From the NCBI GenBank assembly GCA_003388505.1, contig QQVO01000007.1, positions 1 through 64,000 on the forward strand: a DNA stretch of 64,000 nt, read 5' to 3'. A program made the translations under genes and the position numbers. This document shows, piece by piece, positions 55,591 to 64,000 of the stretch (position 1 is its first letter; each line of letters starts with the position of its first letter). This DNA comes from Planctomycetota bacterium. Its GTDB lineage: Bacteria > Planctomycetota > Planctomycetia > Planctomycetales > Planctomycetaceae. The notes below the pieces were generated by a model, which was given only the letters and a program-made list of their open reading frames with translations, made no database searches and was not told where the DNA came from.

Positions 55591-56496
55591 CTACACGTCC
55601 AGCAGTTCGTCCATCAGTTCGGACGTGTCTGCCAGTGAATTGTCCCCCCCTTCGCGGGTGGCCCAGCCGGTGAAGCCGGTTTCCGCCAGCGCGGCTCGGA
55701 CTTCCGGCCAATCGACGTCCCCCTCGCCGAGGCGGCAGAAACCGTTCTCCTCTCCCCAGTCCTTGACGTCGAGCTTGACGATTCGCGTGCCGAGCGTGCG
55801 AATCCAGTCTTCCGCCGGGCCGAATTTGCGGCAGTTGCCGATGTCGAAGTACGCCCCCACCCACGGGCTGTCGATTTCGTCGATGTAGTCCCGGAACTGA
55901 TCGGGCGTTTCGCAGAAGCCGTTCCAAACGTTCTCGATCAGTACGTGGATGCCGTACCATGAAGCAGTGGGCAACACCTTGCGAATCTCGACGATCGACC
56001 GCTCCCACACATGGTCGTGGTTTTCCTCCGGCCCGGTCACTTTGCCCGGCACAAGCAGCACCGTCGATCCGCCGACGGCGTGGGAGTCCTTGATCGCCTG
56101 CTTGAGGGCGGCCACCCCTTTGGCGCGGGCCGCTTCGTTGGGAGAGGAGAGCCGCGCGTCGTCTCCCCAGTGCACCATGTCGACGACCCCGTGCACCGGC
56201 ACGCCCGTCTCCTGCACCGCTTCCCGCAGGGCGCTCAGATCGCTGATTCCGGGGCTGACGCCCTCGATGCCGTCGAATCCGAGTTCCTTGTACTCGTTGA
56301 GTTTCGCCAGCATTTCTTCCTTGTTGCCGCCGATTGCGCCTCCCTTGTTCGACTTGTAGATCCGTCCCTGATTCGATCGCTCCCGCCCGGCGCCGAGTGC
56401 GGGATGGCCGCTCAACAGGCCGCCGGCGGCGACTCCGGCCGCGGCGATCGTGCTCGTGCGCAGGAAGTCGCGTCGATTCGATTGGTTGAGGTTCAT
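55591..56496 (-). CDS. Tat-exported sugar-phosphate isomerase/epimerase-like protein
   Basis: 301 residues. The leader QSNRRDFLRTSTIAAAGVAA is a twin-arginine signal. The mature protein is a xylose-isomerase-like TIM barrel: ELGFDGIEGVSPGISDL, HGVVDMVHWG, LLVPGKVTGPEENHDHVW, IENVWNGFCETPDQF, and IVKLDVKDW with GDVDW near the end. Metal ligands in this fold (E of IENVW, D of FDIGN, H/E near the end) are likely retained. Likely substrate: an extracellular sugar or polyol derivative. ATG 56496. Confidence 0.85.
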   Translation of the reverse strand: MNLNQSNRRDFLRTSTIAAAGVAAGGLLSGHPALGAGRERSNQGRIYKSNKGGAIGGNKEEMLAKLNEYKELGFDGIEGVSPGISDLSALREAVQETGVPVHGVVDMVHWGDDARLSSPNEAARAKGVAALKQAIKDSHAVGGSTVLLVPGKVTGPEENHDHVWERSIVEIRKVLPTASWYGIHVLIENVWNGFCETPDQFRDYIDEIDSPWVGAYFDIGNCRKFGPAEDWIRTLGTRIVKLDVKDWGEENGFCRLGEGDVDWPEVRAALAETGFTGWATREGGDNSLADTSELMDELLDV

Positions 56497-56630
56497 CTGC
56501 GGCGCTCCAGTCCTATTCTGTCGGATGCAACTCGCTGGGCGAGTCGCGGAATTCAGTTTGTTCACTGTAAAAACAGTAGCACCCGCCCGCCGAATTGAAC
56601 AGTTTGCGCCGGCTCGGTACGTTGCCCGCC

Positions 56631-57332
56631 ATGCTGACTCTGGGAATCGAAACGTCGGATCGCACCGGCAGCGTAGCTCTGCTGCGCGACGGCGCGCTGC
56701 TCGGCCAAACGCTCCTGTCGCAGACCGGCCGTCGTCACGCGAGAACGCTTGTGGTGGAACTGCGCGACCTCCTTCGCGGGCAAGATCTGTCCCCGGCCGA
56801 GGTGGAAACGGTCGCCGTCAGTGTCGGTCCGGGGAGTTTCACGGGTCTCCGCGTCGGCGTGGTCTGCGCAAAGACGTTTGCCTACGCCGTGAACTGCGCC
56901 ATCGTCGCCGTCGACACGTTCGAGGCCGTCGCGGCGGCCGCGTCGCCTGACGTTAACGACCTCGACGTCATTGGAGACGCTCAGCGAGGCGACCTTTATG
57001 TCGGCCGCTATCAGCGCGGCTCGTCCGGGGAGTGGCGGTCGAGCGGCCCGATGGAAGTCGTTGCACTGAAATCATGGCTGTCGACGCTGACAGGCGAGCG
57101 CATCGTCAGCGGGCCGGCGGCCGCAGCGCATGCTGAAGAGATTGAGCGCCGCAGCCGGTTGCTTCCGGAAGCGCTGCGTCACCCGCGCGCGGAGTTCGTC
57201 GCCCGCATCGGCGAACGGCGTGCGTCCGCCGGGGAAGCGGACGACCTCTGGACGCTGGTCCCGCGGTACATCCGTCGCAGCGCCGCCGAGGAAAAGGCGG
57301 CGGCGCGCGACGAACAACACAACTCCGGTTGA
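56631..57332 (+). CDS. tsaB: tRNA threonylcarbamoyladenosine biosynthesis protein TsaB
   Basis: 233 residues of the ASKHA fold. It partners TsaD in making t6A at position 37 of ANN-decoding tRNAs. Diagnostic motifs are LTLGIETSDRTGSVAL and SVGPGSFTGLRVGVVCAK. ATG 56631. Divergent from the isomerase-like gene and unlinked to tsaC, tsaD or tsaE here. Confidence 0.93.
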   Translation: MLTLGIETSDRTGSVALLRDGALLGQTLLSQTGRRHARTLVVELRDLLRGQDLSPAEVETVAVSVGPGSFTGLRVGVVCAKTFAYAVNCAIVAVDTFEAVAAAASPDVNDLDVIGDAQRGDLYVGRYQRGSSGEWRSSGPMEVVALKSWLSTLTGERIVSGPAAAAHAEEIERRSRLLPEALRHPRAEFVARIGERRASAGEADDLWTLVPRYIRRSAAEEKAAARDEQHNSG

Positions 57333-57351
57333 CCCGCACGCCGTTCTCAGT

Positions 57352-57594
57352 TCAAGCGGCTTCGCTCTGCACGTCGGTCTCGTCGTCGTCGCTGTAGACG
57401 AGGTGGAAGACGTTTTCGATCGCGTCTTCGAGGTACCAGCGGATGTTCTCGCTCTCGACCGTCGCCATCAGCGTTTCCAGCGCTTCGACGACCCGGTCGA
57501 CCTCTTCGCTCGAAATCTCTTCGTAATCGCCGTCGTCGTCCGCCACCGGGACCGATTCCAGTTCATCCGAATCAAACTGCAGTTCGTCGGACAT
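57352..57594 (-). CDS. Small acidic protein (80 aa), unknown
   Basis: MSDELQFDSDELESVPVADD followed by an acidic region and two helices (VDRVVEALETLMATV and NIRWYLEDAIENVFHLV). Ends in an acidic tail. Strongly negative. ATG 57594. It converges on tsaB and precedes nothing obvious. The helices are conserved-looking, so it is probably a real planctomycete protein. Confidence 0.7.
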   Translation of the reverse strand: MSDELQFDSDELESVPVADDDGDYEEISSEEVDRVVEALETLMATVESENIRWYLEDAIENVFHLVYSDDDETDVQSEAA

Positions 57595-57681
57595 AACGCG
57601 CCTCCATGCATGATTGTCTGGACGGGTCGCGGCCGACCGCATCCGGGGGACATTCGAACGACGCTCGAGAACGTGCGAGCG

Positions 57682-57825
57682 CTATTTCTTCTTCGACTTG
57701 GACTGAGACTTTCCGGCGGTCTTTTCGGATTTGGATGCGCTCGCCTTCTTCTTCTTGCCGAAGATGCGATCCCATCCGCCGGAAAACTTATCGTTCGATC
57801 CGGTGTGCACTGTGTAACCCGTCAC
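57682..57825 (-). CDS. Very small basic protein (47 aa), unknown
   Basis: GTG start at 57825 with a GTGAGG ribosome site seven bases upstream. It reads VTGYTVHTGSNDKFSGGWD, then RIFGKKKKASASKSEK and a Lys/Ser tail. The N-terminus is folded-like, the tail strongly basic. It could be a nucleoid- or ribosome-associated peptide. It lies upstream of the 80-residue acidic protein on the same strand. Confidence 0.55.
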   Translation of the reverse strand: MTGYTVHTGSNDKFSGGWDRIFGKKKKASASKSEKTAGKSQSKSKKK

Positions 57826-58079
57826 GACGCGCCTCACTCTGCTGCATTCAAATTCGCGGGCAATCGATCCGTCGCCGTTGTCTTCGTCCTTGCCCGGCCC
57901 AGCGCCGGGTCGGGAAATTAGCAACTGCCTTGCAGCGATGCCAGAGCAGTTGCCAGCCTCCCGAAATTGCCGGAAAACCCCCGTTGACACGCCGGGTGTG
58001 TTACGATCCAGCCCGACGCGGGACGCCTGCCGAACCGCCGTCCCTTCAGTTTATCGAGCGTTACCCCGGGAATCAAAAA

Positions 58080-59087
58080 ATGACTCGCACAATCGCCCTC
58101 AGCGCCTTCGTGGCGTTCCTCACCGGTTCGCATGCCGCCGCGCAAGACGTGACGATTCAGGACACCGACGAGGCGCTCCGCATCGAGACGCCCGAACTCG
58201 AAGCGGCGATCAGCAAGAGTGGCTACGTCACCGGCGTGATGCGGCAGTCATTCCTCGACAAGCAGACCGGGTTTCGGGACGCCGGTTTTGGTCTCGACAT
58301 TGTCGACTGGATCATGGAGCCCGGCAGCGACGAGGCGTACCGCGATCAACTCGAACCCGAACTTGTGTACGAGTTCGGCACCCCCTACCACGGCGACACG
58401 CCGAAACGGTCCATCGAAGGTCCGCAGATCTGTACGCAGGCCAAAGAAATGTCTCCGGCCCTGATCCGGGGAGACGGCTTCATCGCCGTCAGGCAGCAGT
58501 TCCGCTACCGGACCGCCGCGCCGGGCAAGCAGACCGGTTCGCTCTGGACGCAGTGGATCGTCTTTCCTGAGGGCAAGCGGTACTTCATCTCCATGGACCG
58601 CATCGACGCCGTCAACGACTCCGAAGCGATGTTCCTGCGGATCGACATGCCGGGGCATATCCGCCACGACCGGGGCGATACGTTCGAGAGCGTCTACCTC
58701 AGTTATCACGGCGAGATTCCATCGAGCGAATTCTTCCACGATTTCGCCCCGGATGAGAAGTTCGACTACCGCAGAGTGCGCGACGACGTCCCGCGCCGTT
58801 TCATTCGCGCCTACCGCCTCCGCAACCCGGAGACCGGCGAATCCGGACCTTGGCTGGCCGGCATGACGCTCGATCCTGACGTGGTTCACGAGGCATGGTG
58901 TCACCAGCGAGGGTACGTCTGCATGATCGAAGAGTTCGGCGGGCGTCCGGTGAAGGCGGGTGAGTCGTTCAGCGCGGCCTTCATCGTCGGTTACTTCGAC
59001 TCGATTGAAGAGATGCAACGAGTCTACGACGCGCACAAAGGGCACACCGCGCTCGAAGTCACTCCCGACGGCTGGGAACTCCGGTAA
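58080..59087 (+). CDS. Secreted hypothetical protein, beta-sandwich-like
   Basis: 335 residues with a Sec signal peptide (MTRTIALSAFVAFLTGSHAAAQ). The mature protein has beta-rich strings such as SLWTQWIVFPEGKRYFISMD and VYLSYHGEIPSSEFFHDFAP, resembling the galactose-mutarotase/heparinase-like carbohydrate fold, but no catalytic residue can be named. ATG 58080 follows a poly-A stretch. Ends two bases before the reverse-strand gene. Confidence 0.75.
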   Translation: MTRTIALSAFVAFLTGSHAAAQDVTIQDTDEALRIETPELEAAISKSGYVTGVMRQSFLDKQTGFRDAGFGLDIVDWIMEPGSDEAYRDQLEPELVYEFGTPYHGDTPKRSIEGPQICTQAKEMSPALIRGDGFIAVRQQFRYRTAAPGKQTGSLWTQWIVFPEGKRYFISMDRIDAVNDSEAMFLRIDMPGHIRHDRGDTFESVYLSYHGEIPSSEFFHDFAPDEKFDYRRVRDDVPRRFIRAYRLRNPETGESGPWLAGMTLDPDVVHEAWCHQRGYVCMIEEFGGRPVKAGESFSAAFIVGYFDSIEEMQRVYDAHKGHTALEVTPDGWELR

Positions 59088-59089
59088 GC

Positions 59090-60085
59090 TCAGTGCAGAG
59101 CGCCTTCGCCGAAGGCGTCGCGGCAGGTGTGCTCCAGCAGCAGCAGCATTTCCTCCCATTGGATGCGCCGCGCAACGAGTCCGGCGTCGCTCTCTTCTTC
59201 GCCGGCCAGTTCTTCACAGAGATCGACGAAGGCGAACGGATCCCATTCTCCGGAGAGCTTCAAGCGGCCTTGGAAGCGCCCGGCCACATCGGTGGCGACG
59301 CCGCTGAGCAGCGCCGCAGCCCGATCAGCGAGTTCCGGAAACAGCGGATGGCGGTCCACGCGGCGGAACCAGTATTTCGAGTTCCCGTAGTCCGGTTCGC
59401 GCCGATGCATGATCGCATGCCAGTAGTCGCCGGCGCGATGAAGCCCCTCTCCCTCCACGCTCTGCGACTCGGCGTGACTCGCCTCGAGCAGGTCGTGCAT
59501 CTGGAACAATCCCGCGCGGAGTGCGACGGCATCCGGCCGGGACTGGACGTTTGCGATGGAATCCGGCTCGAACGAGTGCAGCCCTTCCTCCGCATCCCGA
59601 GGAATCCCGCGCGGCGCCAGCGGGGGTGGACGGAAGGGAAACTCCGGTTGAGCCGCGGGCGGGTCGGCCTCAAGCACGATCAATCGCCGGGCCTGTTCGT
59701 CGCCGGCCCGGGAATGCAAGACTGCCTGCAGGGGCGGCTCACGGTGCGGTTGCGCCTTGCGACGTTCGACGGTCAGCACTCCGTCGCTGATGAACGGCAG
59801 CCGGGCGAACAGGCTGGCCGGCAGTCGCCCGCACCGCGCAACCCAGTCGTAGCTTGCCAGCGGCAGCACAACGATTGCCTGTTCATCCTCCCCCGCCTCT
59901 TCGGCGGCAGCGAGAACGCGAGCGGCGTTGACGCTTCCCTCGACGCGTCCCCGGGCGAGATGCGTGCCGGAGAGCTTTGCCTTTGCGGAAAGATCGCTCG
60001 ATTTGTGGACCTCGACGGCCCGATCGTCGCATCGAACCTCCCCCGCAGAGTCCGACACGAGGTCAACTTGCGGGCGGGAATTCAT
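59090..60085 (-). CDS. Hypothetical protein with a conserved Trp/His/Tyr core
   Basis: 331 residues. No signal peptide. The C-terminal half contains GLFQMHDLLEASHAESQSVE then GDYWHAIMHRREPDYGNSKY and WFRRVDRHPLF, a His/Tyr/Trp-dense stretch suggesting a ligand or metal site. The N-terminal half is variable. I know no named family. Convergent with the secreted gene at 58080. Confidence 0.75.
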   Translation of the reverse strand: MNSRPQVDLVSDSAGEVRCDDRAVEVHKSSDLSAKAKLSGTHLARGRVEGSVNAARVLAAAEEAGEDEQAIVVLPLASYDWVARCGRLPASLFARLPFISDGVLTVERRKAQPHREPPLQAVLHSRAGDEQARRLIVLEADPPAAQPEFPFRPPPLAPRGIPRDAEEGLHSFEPDSIANVQSRPDAVALRAGLFQMHDLLEASHAESQSVEGEGLHRAGDYWHAIMHRREPDYGNSKYWFRRVDRHPLFPELADRAAALLSGVATDVAGRFQGRLKLSGEWDPFAFVDLCEELAGEEESDAGLVARRIQWEEMLLLLEHTCRDAFGEGALH

Positions 60086-60565
60086 GGAATTCTCACAAGA
60101 TTCACATCCAGCGACGGCGCTGCGGGATCGGGCGGAGGGGGTCGTCGCGGTCCCCCGATTCTAACGACAACTCCCCCGGTCCTCCAACTTTCGCAATCCG
60201 GAATCGTCGGAACCACTTCCGAAAAAAGAAGTTCAGGAATGTGAATCGGGGTTCACACGGGTTGCGGCGGCGTCGAAACTGTGTAATCTTGTGTCCATGA
60301 ACCAATCAATCCGGCCGTCGGGCCGATTGGGGGAAGGGTTGAGTCGTCAGGTTGGGTTCCCCGGTCTCGCACGGTGATTTGGTCAGCCGAGGATCAGGCG
60401 TCGAGTGGGTAAGTCTTCGGACTGCTTCTCTCAAGGACGATTGATGCAGCCGCACAACACGAAGCGTCGGCGGCCCCCCGCCGGCCGTGTGTCAGTACAG
60501 CGCCGATCGTCGCGGCCGCCAGACGCGGAAAGTCGATGCAGCGCGTGCTGAATTGAGTGCGTGAC
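60086..60565. other. 480-base intergenic region
   Basis: It lies between the divergent His/Tyr-rich protein gene and the membrane-protein gene. No gene was found. A GTCTTCGGACTGC segment near 60413 and flanking GC-rich text could hide an RNA, but no hairpin is convincing. Confidence 0.45.
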
Positions 60566-61921
60566 ATGCAAATTCTCGCGACAGGAATCATTCCGCAACT
60601 GCCTGGTTATGAACTTAACCCGGCCACGTGGCTTTATCTCTCCATCGTGCTGATTGTGGCGGTGTTCTTCCGCTTCAATCGCGTGTGGTCGTTGCGTAAC
60701 TTCGATCTCCTGCTGCTCCTCTCCGCTTCGCCCGCACTCTATGCGTTGAAGAATGTCGCCTCCGACGGGGACGGCAGCACGCACGCTCATTACGCGTTCC
60801 TGTTCACAATCACGGGCCTGATCTTCATCCGGCTGATGCTCGATCCCGTGCTGCGGAGGCGACCCCACTTCGGACAGAACCTCAATGCGCAGGGCTCCGC
60901 ATTTCTCTGCATCGCGGCGTTCATGCTGCTGACGATGGAGGCGATCCACACCGATCCCCCGCCGGTCACCGCCGAAAGCGTCGAGCGCGCCACGGACATG
61001 ATCCTGGGCACCGAACACCCGGCTGAGACCAGCGGAGACGCCGCGGCAGGGCCCGTCGTGCCGATTCTGTGTCTCCCCTTCAACACCGTCTTTCAGGTCG
61101 ATGCATCAGCCGCGAAAGCGGTGGCCATTCTGGCCCACCTGGTCGTCATCTGCGGTCTGCTCCTCGTCGGCCGAAATCTCTTCGGCGACCTTCAGCTCGG
61201 CCTCGGCATGGCCACCATGTACCTGCTCCTGCCCTGCACCGCCTACGACGTCGGGGAGGTGCACCACGTGCTGCCGGCGGCGCTGATCGTCTGGGCCATC
61301 GTATTCTACCGGCAGCCTCTCGTCTCGGGGGTGCTGCTGGCGCTGGCCTGCGGAATGATGTTCTTCCCGGTCTTTCTGGTCCCGCTGTGGGCGGCGTACT
61401 ACGGGCGACGCGGCGGACTTCGCTTCGCCGCGGCCCTGCTGCTGGTCGGAGCCGTCGTCTTTACGATCGTGGCGATGACCTCGCCGGGGCCGGAATCGGT
61501 CTTCCGGCGTACGTTCGGCGCGATTCAGATCGGAGAACTCCTTTCGTTCAATATTCCTGGACCGACGGCCGGGTTCTGGACGGGCGACATGAACTGGTAC
61601 CGCTTCCCCGTCATCGTCTCGTTCGCAATCTTCCTCGCCGCACTCACCTTCTGGCCGCGGCGCATGCAGTTCGAACAGCTCTCCGCCTACTCGGCGGCCG
61701 TGATCGTCGCCACGCAGTTCTGGTACCCCGTCCACGGCGGCGCCTACATGCTGTGGTATCTGCCACTGCTGCTGATCGTCGTCTTCCGCCCGCGCCTGGT
61801 GTACGCTCAAACGCAGGAAGCCGCCTCTCAGCAGTCCGCCAAGGCGACCTCGCCCGGCCTGAGCGGCCCGCACGCCCCCCGCGCCAAAACACCCGCCGGC
61901 CGGTTCCACCTGTTCCGCTGA
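60566..61921 (+). CDS. Polytopic membrane protein, possibly GT87-like
   Basis: 451 residues with about ten membrane helices (for example WLYLSIVLIVAVFFRF and AILAHLVVICGLLLVGRN). Its layout, with few catalytic-looking loops and D-x-G-E-V-H-H-V in one loop, resembles lipid-linked mannosyltransferases of the GT87/DUF2029 group, but no firm motif shows it. C-terminal 40 residues are a Gln/Ser/Ala-rich cytosolic tail. ATG 60566. Confidence 0.7.
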   Translation: MQILATGIIPQLPGYELNPATWLYLSIVLIVAVFFRFNRVWSLRNFDLLLLLSASPALYALKNVASDGDGSTHAHYAFLFTITGLIFIRLMLDPVLRRRPHFGQNLNAQGSAFLCIAAFMLLTMEAIHTDPPPVTAESVERATDMILGTEHPAETSGDAAAGPVVPILCLPFNTVFQVDASAAKAVAILAHLVVICGLLLVGRNLFGDLQLGLGMATMYLLLPCTAYDVGEVHHVLPAALIVWAIVFYRQPLVSGVLLALACGMMFFPVFLVPLWAAYYGRRGGLRFAAALLLVGAVVFTIVAMTSPGPESVFRRTFGAIQIGELLSFNIPGPTAGFWTGDMNWYRFPVIVSFAIFLAALTFWPRRMQFEQLSAYSAAVIVATQFWYPVHGGAYMLWYLPLLLIVVFRPRLVYAQTQEAASQQSAKATSPGLSGPHAPRAKTPAGRFHLFR

Positions 61922-62122
61922 ACGCTTACCTGCCGCGGCGCTTCGACGTCACATTGCTCCTGAACGGAAGCTGGGGAACGAGGGAAGGGCTGACCCCTTC
62001 ACGGCATCATGGAAACCGAATCCCGCACGGGTTCATCACGCTCCTCTCCGCGACTATGATGCAGGCTCTGTGCATTCTCCGTGCACCCTCTGTGCCTCAG
62101 TGTTGAAAGGAAGCCCCCCGGA

Positions 62123-62746
62123 ATGCCCCGCATCTCACCGATCGCCGAGAACGACGCCTCCGAGAAAGTCGCCCAGACGTTCGGCCGCATCCGGGAACTC
62201 CTCGGGACCGACGAAGTCCCGCCGATGTTCCTCGCCATGGGCCGCGTCGAAGCCTTTCTGCGCGACGCTTTTATGAACTTCAAGAAGTTCGTCGGGACCG
62301 ACGGCGCCATCGACTCGCAAACGAAGGCCGCGCTCGCGCTGGCCGTGAGTTGCCATGCCAAGAGCGAGCCGTGGATCGAGTTCTACGCCGAGCGCTGCCG
62401 GGCCACCGGCTTCTCCGACCAGCAGGTAGCCGAGATCATCGCCGTCGCCTCGACCAACTACATGTACAACACGTTCTTCAAGTTCCGCGATCTCTCCGGC
62501 AGCGATCTCTTTGAAGGGATGGGCGTCGGCCTCCGCGCGCACACGTTCGCGAACACCTCGCTCGATGAGAAGACGGTCGAACTCATCAACACCGCCGTCA
62601 GCGACCTCAACGCCTGCCAGCCCTGCACCAGCGGCCACGTCGAGAGCGCCCGCAAGCTCGGCATCAAGGACGATCAACTCCTCGAAGCGATCCAGTGCGC
62701 CGCCACGGTCTACGCCCTCGCCCAGTTCACCAACGCCGCCGGCTGA
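62123..62746 (+). CDS. AhpD/carboxymuconolactone-decarboxylase-like protein
   Basis: 207 residues, two AhpD-like repeats. The C-terminal half has the CxxC-type site LNACQPCTSGHVESARKLGI with a downstream His. The N-terminal half has SCHAKSEPWIEF where the second Cys is Ser-like, so one active site is likely lost. The fold reduces or senses peroxides through the Cys pair. ATG 62123 has a GGAAG site. Convergent with the CobW-like gene. Confidence 0.85.
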   Translation: MPRISPIAENDASEKVAQTFGRIRELLGTDEVPPMFLAMGRVEAFLRDAFMNFKKFVGTDGAIDSQTKAALALAVSCHAKSEPWIEFYAERCRATGFSDQQVAEIIAVASTNYMYNTFFKFRDLSGSDLFEGMGVGLRAHTFANTSLDEKTVELINTAVSDLNACQPCTSGHVESARKLGIKDDQLLEAIQCAATVYALAQFTNAAG

Positions 62747-62785
62747 GACACGCTCCAGAACCTGCCGATCGCAGGAGCGGGTCGC

Positions 62786-63895
62786 TCACACATCCGCGAA
62801 CCGGTGCGTCGGGACCGGCCGCCCGGGGCGAAAGCTCTGCGTTTGCCGGAATTCCGCTTCACCGCCGATCCGGCCGCACTCCGCTTCAACCGCCTCCATC
62901 ACCAACCGCTCCAGTTCGGCGGGGTCGCACGCGACGCGGGCATTCACAATCACCTCCACCTCGCGCACATTGCAGCCCGACGGCAGCGACAACTCCGGCG
63001 GCACGTCGCTGCTGATGAGATTCGCCACGCCGAAGAAACCCTCCCAGAGCCCGATCGTCTTCAGGTGGGCCGCCTCCGCTCCCGTCGCCTCCAGCAGATC
63101 CCGTAACCGGGTCACAATTCCCAACAACAGATCATCTAGCGGAAACTCGTCCGCGGCCCGCACCGTCAGGCTGCTGTTGAGCCATCCGAGTTCCGCCTCC
63201 CCCTCGGCGTAGGTGTCGTAATCGATGTCGAGCACCTTCCGCCCGAAGTCCCCCTCCTGATCGAGATACTCGACCAGACCGTCAATCCCTTCCCCCGTCC
63301 GCGCAGAGATTCTGAGAATCGGCGTCGCCGGGTGATGCTCGCGCACCAGCGTTTCGAGGCTCTCCAGTTCGCCGGCGGACAATTCGTCGATCCGGTTGAT
63401 CAGAATCGCGTCGGCTTCTTCGAGTTGCTTCTTCAAGATGTAAGCCGCCTTGGGCGAAAACCCGGCCCGCTTCGCACCGCTCAGAATTCGCTGCCCGTGG
63501 CTTGGCTTGAGGATGACGGCGTACGGCGCAATGTGGAACTCCGCGTCGAACAGCCGCTTGATCGGCTGGATGACCGTCGCCACCAGGTCGGTGCAGCTTC
63601 CGACCGGCTCGGCCAGGATCACGTCTGGCCGATCCTCTTTCGACAGCCGGCTGATCGTGTCCATCAGTTCGTTGAAGTGGCAGCAGAAACACGCCCCCGC
63701 CACCTCGCCCACGTCAAACCCCTGTGCCCGCAGCGTATTCGTATCGACCAGGTCGCTGGCCTGATCGTTCGTCACGATCCCGACCTTGAGTCCCTGCGAC
63801 GTGTACTTTTCGGCAAGCCGGGCGATGGTCGTCGTCTTCCCGGCCCCCAGGAAGCCGCCGAGCATGACGTAGCGAACCGTATTCGGCATTGTCAA
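62786..63895 (-). CDS. CobW/COG0523-family GTPase (metallochaperone-type)
   Basis: 369 residues. Walker [12 protein letters not shown] is near residues 12-22, the metal-binding C-x-C-C loop [11 protein letters not shown] near 67-77, the Mg-site EPVGSCTDL near 95, and guanine-specificity NRIDEL near 163. The family inserts or handles Zn, Co or other metals using GTP. Start ATG 63895; ATG 63889 is also possible. A palindrome in the promoter suggests regulation. Its cargo is unknown. Confidence 0.9.
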   Translation of the reverse strand: MTMPNTVRYVMLGGFLGAGKTTTIARLAEKYTSQGLKVGIVTNDQASDLVDTNTLRAQGFDVGEVAGACFCCHFNELMDTISRLSKEDRPDVILAEPVGSCTDLVATVIQPIKRLFDAEFHIAPYAVILKPSHGQRILSGAKRAGFSPKAAYILKKQLEEADAILINRIDELSAGELESLETLVREHHPATPILRISARTGEGIDGLVEYLDQEGDFGRKVLDIDYDTYAEGEAELGWLNSSLTVRAADEFPLDDLLLGIVTRLRDLLEATGAEAAHLKTIGLWEGFFGVANLISSDVPPELSLPSGCNVREVEVIVNARVACDPAELERLVMEAVEAECGRIGGEAEFRQTQSFRPGRPVPTHRFADV

Positions 63896-63907
63896 ATTCC
63901 GAGATTC

Positions 63908-63936
63908 AAGGTTGATAGAATTGTGCGATCAACCTT
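63908..63936 (-). promoter_or_regulatory. Inverted repeat upstream of the CobW-like gene
   Basis: AAGGTTGAT (63908-63916) and ATCAACCTT (63928-63936): a perfect 9-bp inverted repeat with an 11-base spacer, 12 bases upstream of the gene start. It looks like an operator or an mRNA leader hairpin. Confidence 0.55.
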
Positions 63937-64000
63937 TGTGAGTAACAGGTTTGCTGGTGTCGTTCAACCGCCACTCCATCGGGCCATCTCCCCGCTCCGC

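Overview
The window looks like chromosomal DNA of a planctomycete, probably Planctomycetales. It is GC-rich, its genes occur in short and often divergent or convergent runs, and Tat signals, lipoproteins, FHA domains and Ser/Thr kinases are frequent. Many small proteins match no family I know outside that phylum, and the gaps are full of dispersed palindromic repeats. The taxonomic call rests on protein style only; there is no rRNA here. Genes with edges that I set by start-codon choice are noted individually.

Layout. 1-6.7 kb: a secreted PHP-type metallohydrolase cut by the left edge, an unknown protein, and a small sugar-acid module (NHL protein, Ldh-type dehydrogenase, divergent secreted SMP-30 lactonase). 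6.8-10.4 kb: a translationally coupled, asymmetric heterodimeric ABC exporter. 11-17.8 kb: a leucine-rich-repeat lipoprotein, a thioredoxin-like protein, a large secreted unknown, a DegT/EryC1 aminotransferase and a universal stress protein. 18-21.5 kb: DsbD-type thiol:disulfide transporter and leuB. 21.7-28 kb: a CBM9-like pair and a three-gene envelope-protein operon. 28.5-33.2 kb: glnD, two tiny membrane proteins, tRNA-Ser(CGA) and dapF.

33.7-37.6 kb is an accessory island. It holds a single-chain MmeI-like restriction-modification enzyme with a base-composition break in its specificity half, followed by a REP-associated transposase (RAYT) flanked by its own REP palindromes. 37.6-43.6 kb holds an FHA-EAL c-di-GMP phosphodiesterase candidate, a PH-like protein, transposase debris, a Zn-ribbon protein, a Flp-like pilin with a Cys-rich tail, and palindrome-bounded repeats. 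43.6-45.1 kb: Fpg/Nei glycosylase and an isoprenylcysteine-methyltransferase-like protein.

45.3-50.6 kb is the most interesting region. A co-directional run encodes ergothioneine synthesis (EgtD, DUF427, EgtB), then a cysteine-repeat Tat lipoprotein, a DUF692 multinuclear iron oxidase (MNIO) and a DUF2063 partner. The last three form a bufferin-like RiPP cluster, in which the oxidase would modify cysteines of the precursor. The precursor has five C-x-G-x-[N/G]-x-C units behind a Tat/lipobox leader, which suggests a membrane-anchored modified metallophore.

50.8-64 kb: a double-FHA Ser/Thr kinase, glycogen debranching enzyme, a Tat-exported sugar isomerase/epimerase-like protein, tsaB, several conserved small unknowns, a polytopic membrane protein, an AhpD-like protein and a CobW-family GTPase with a palindrome in its promoter region.
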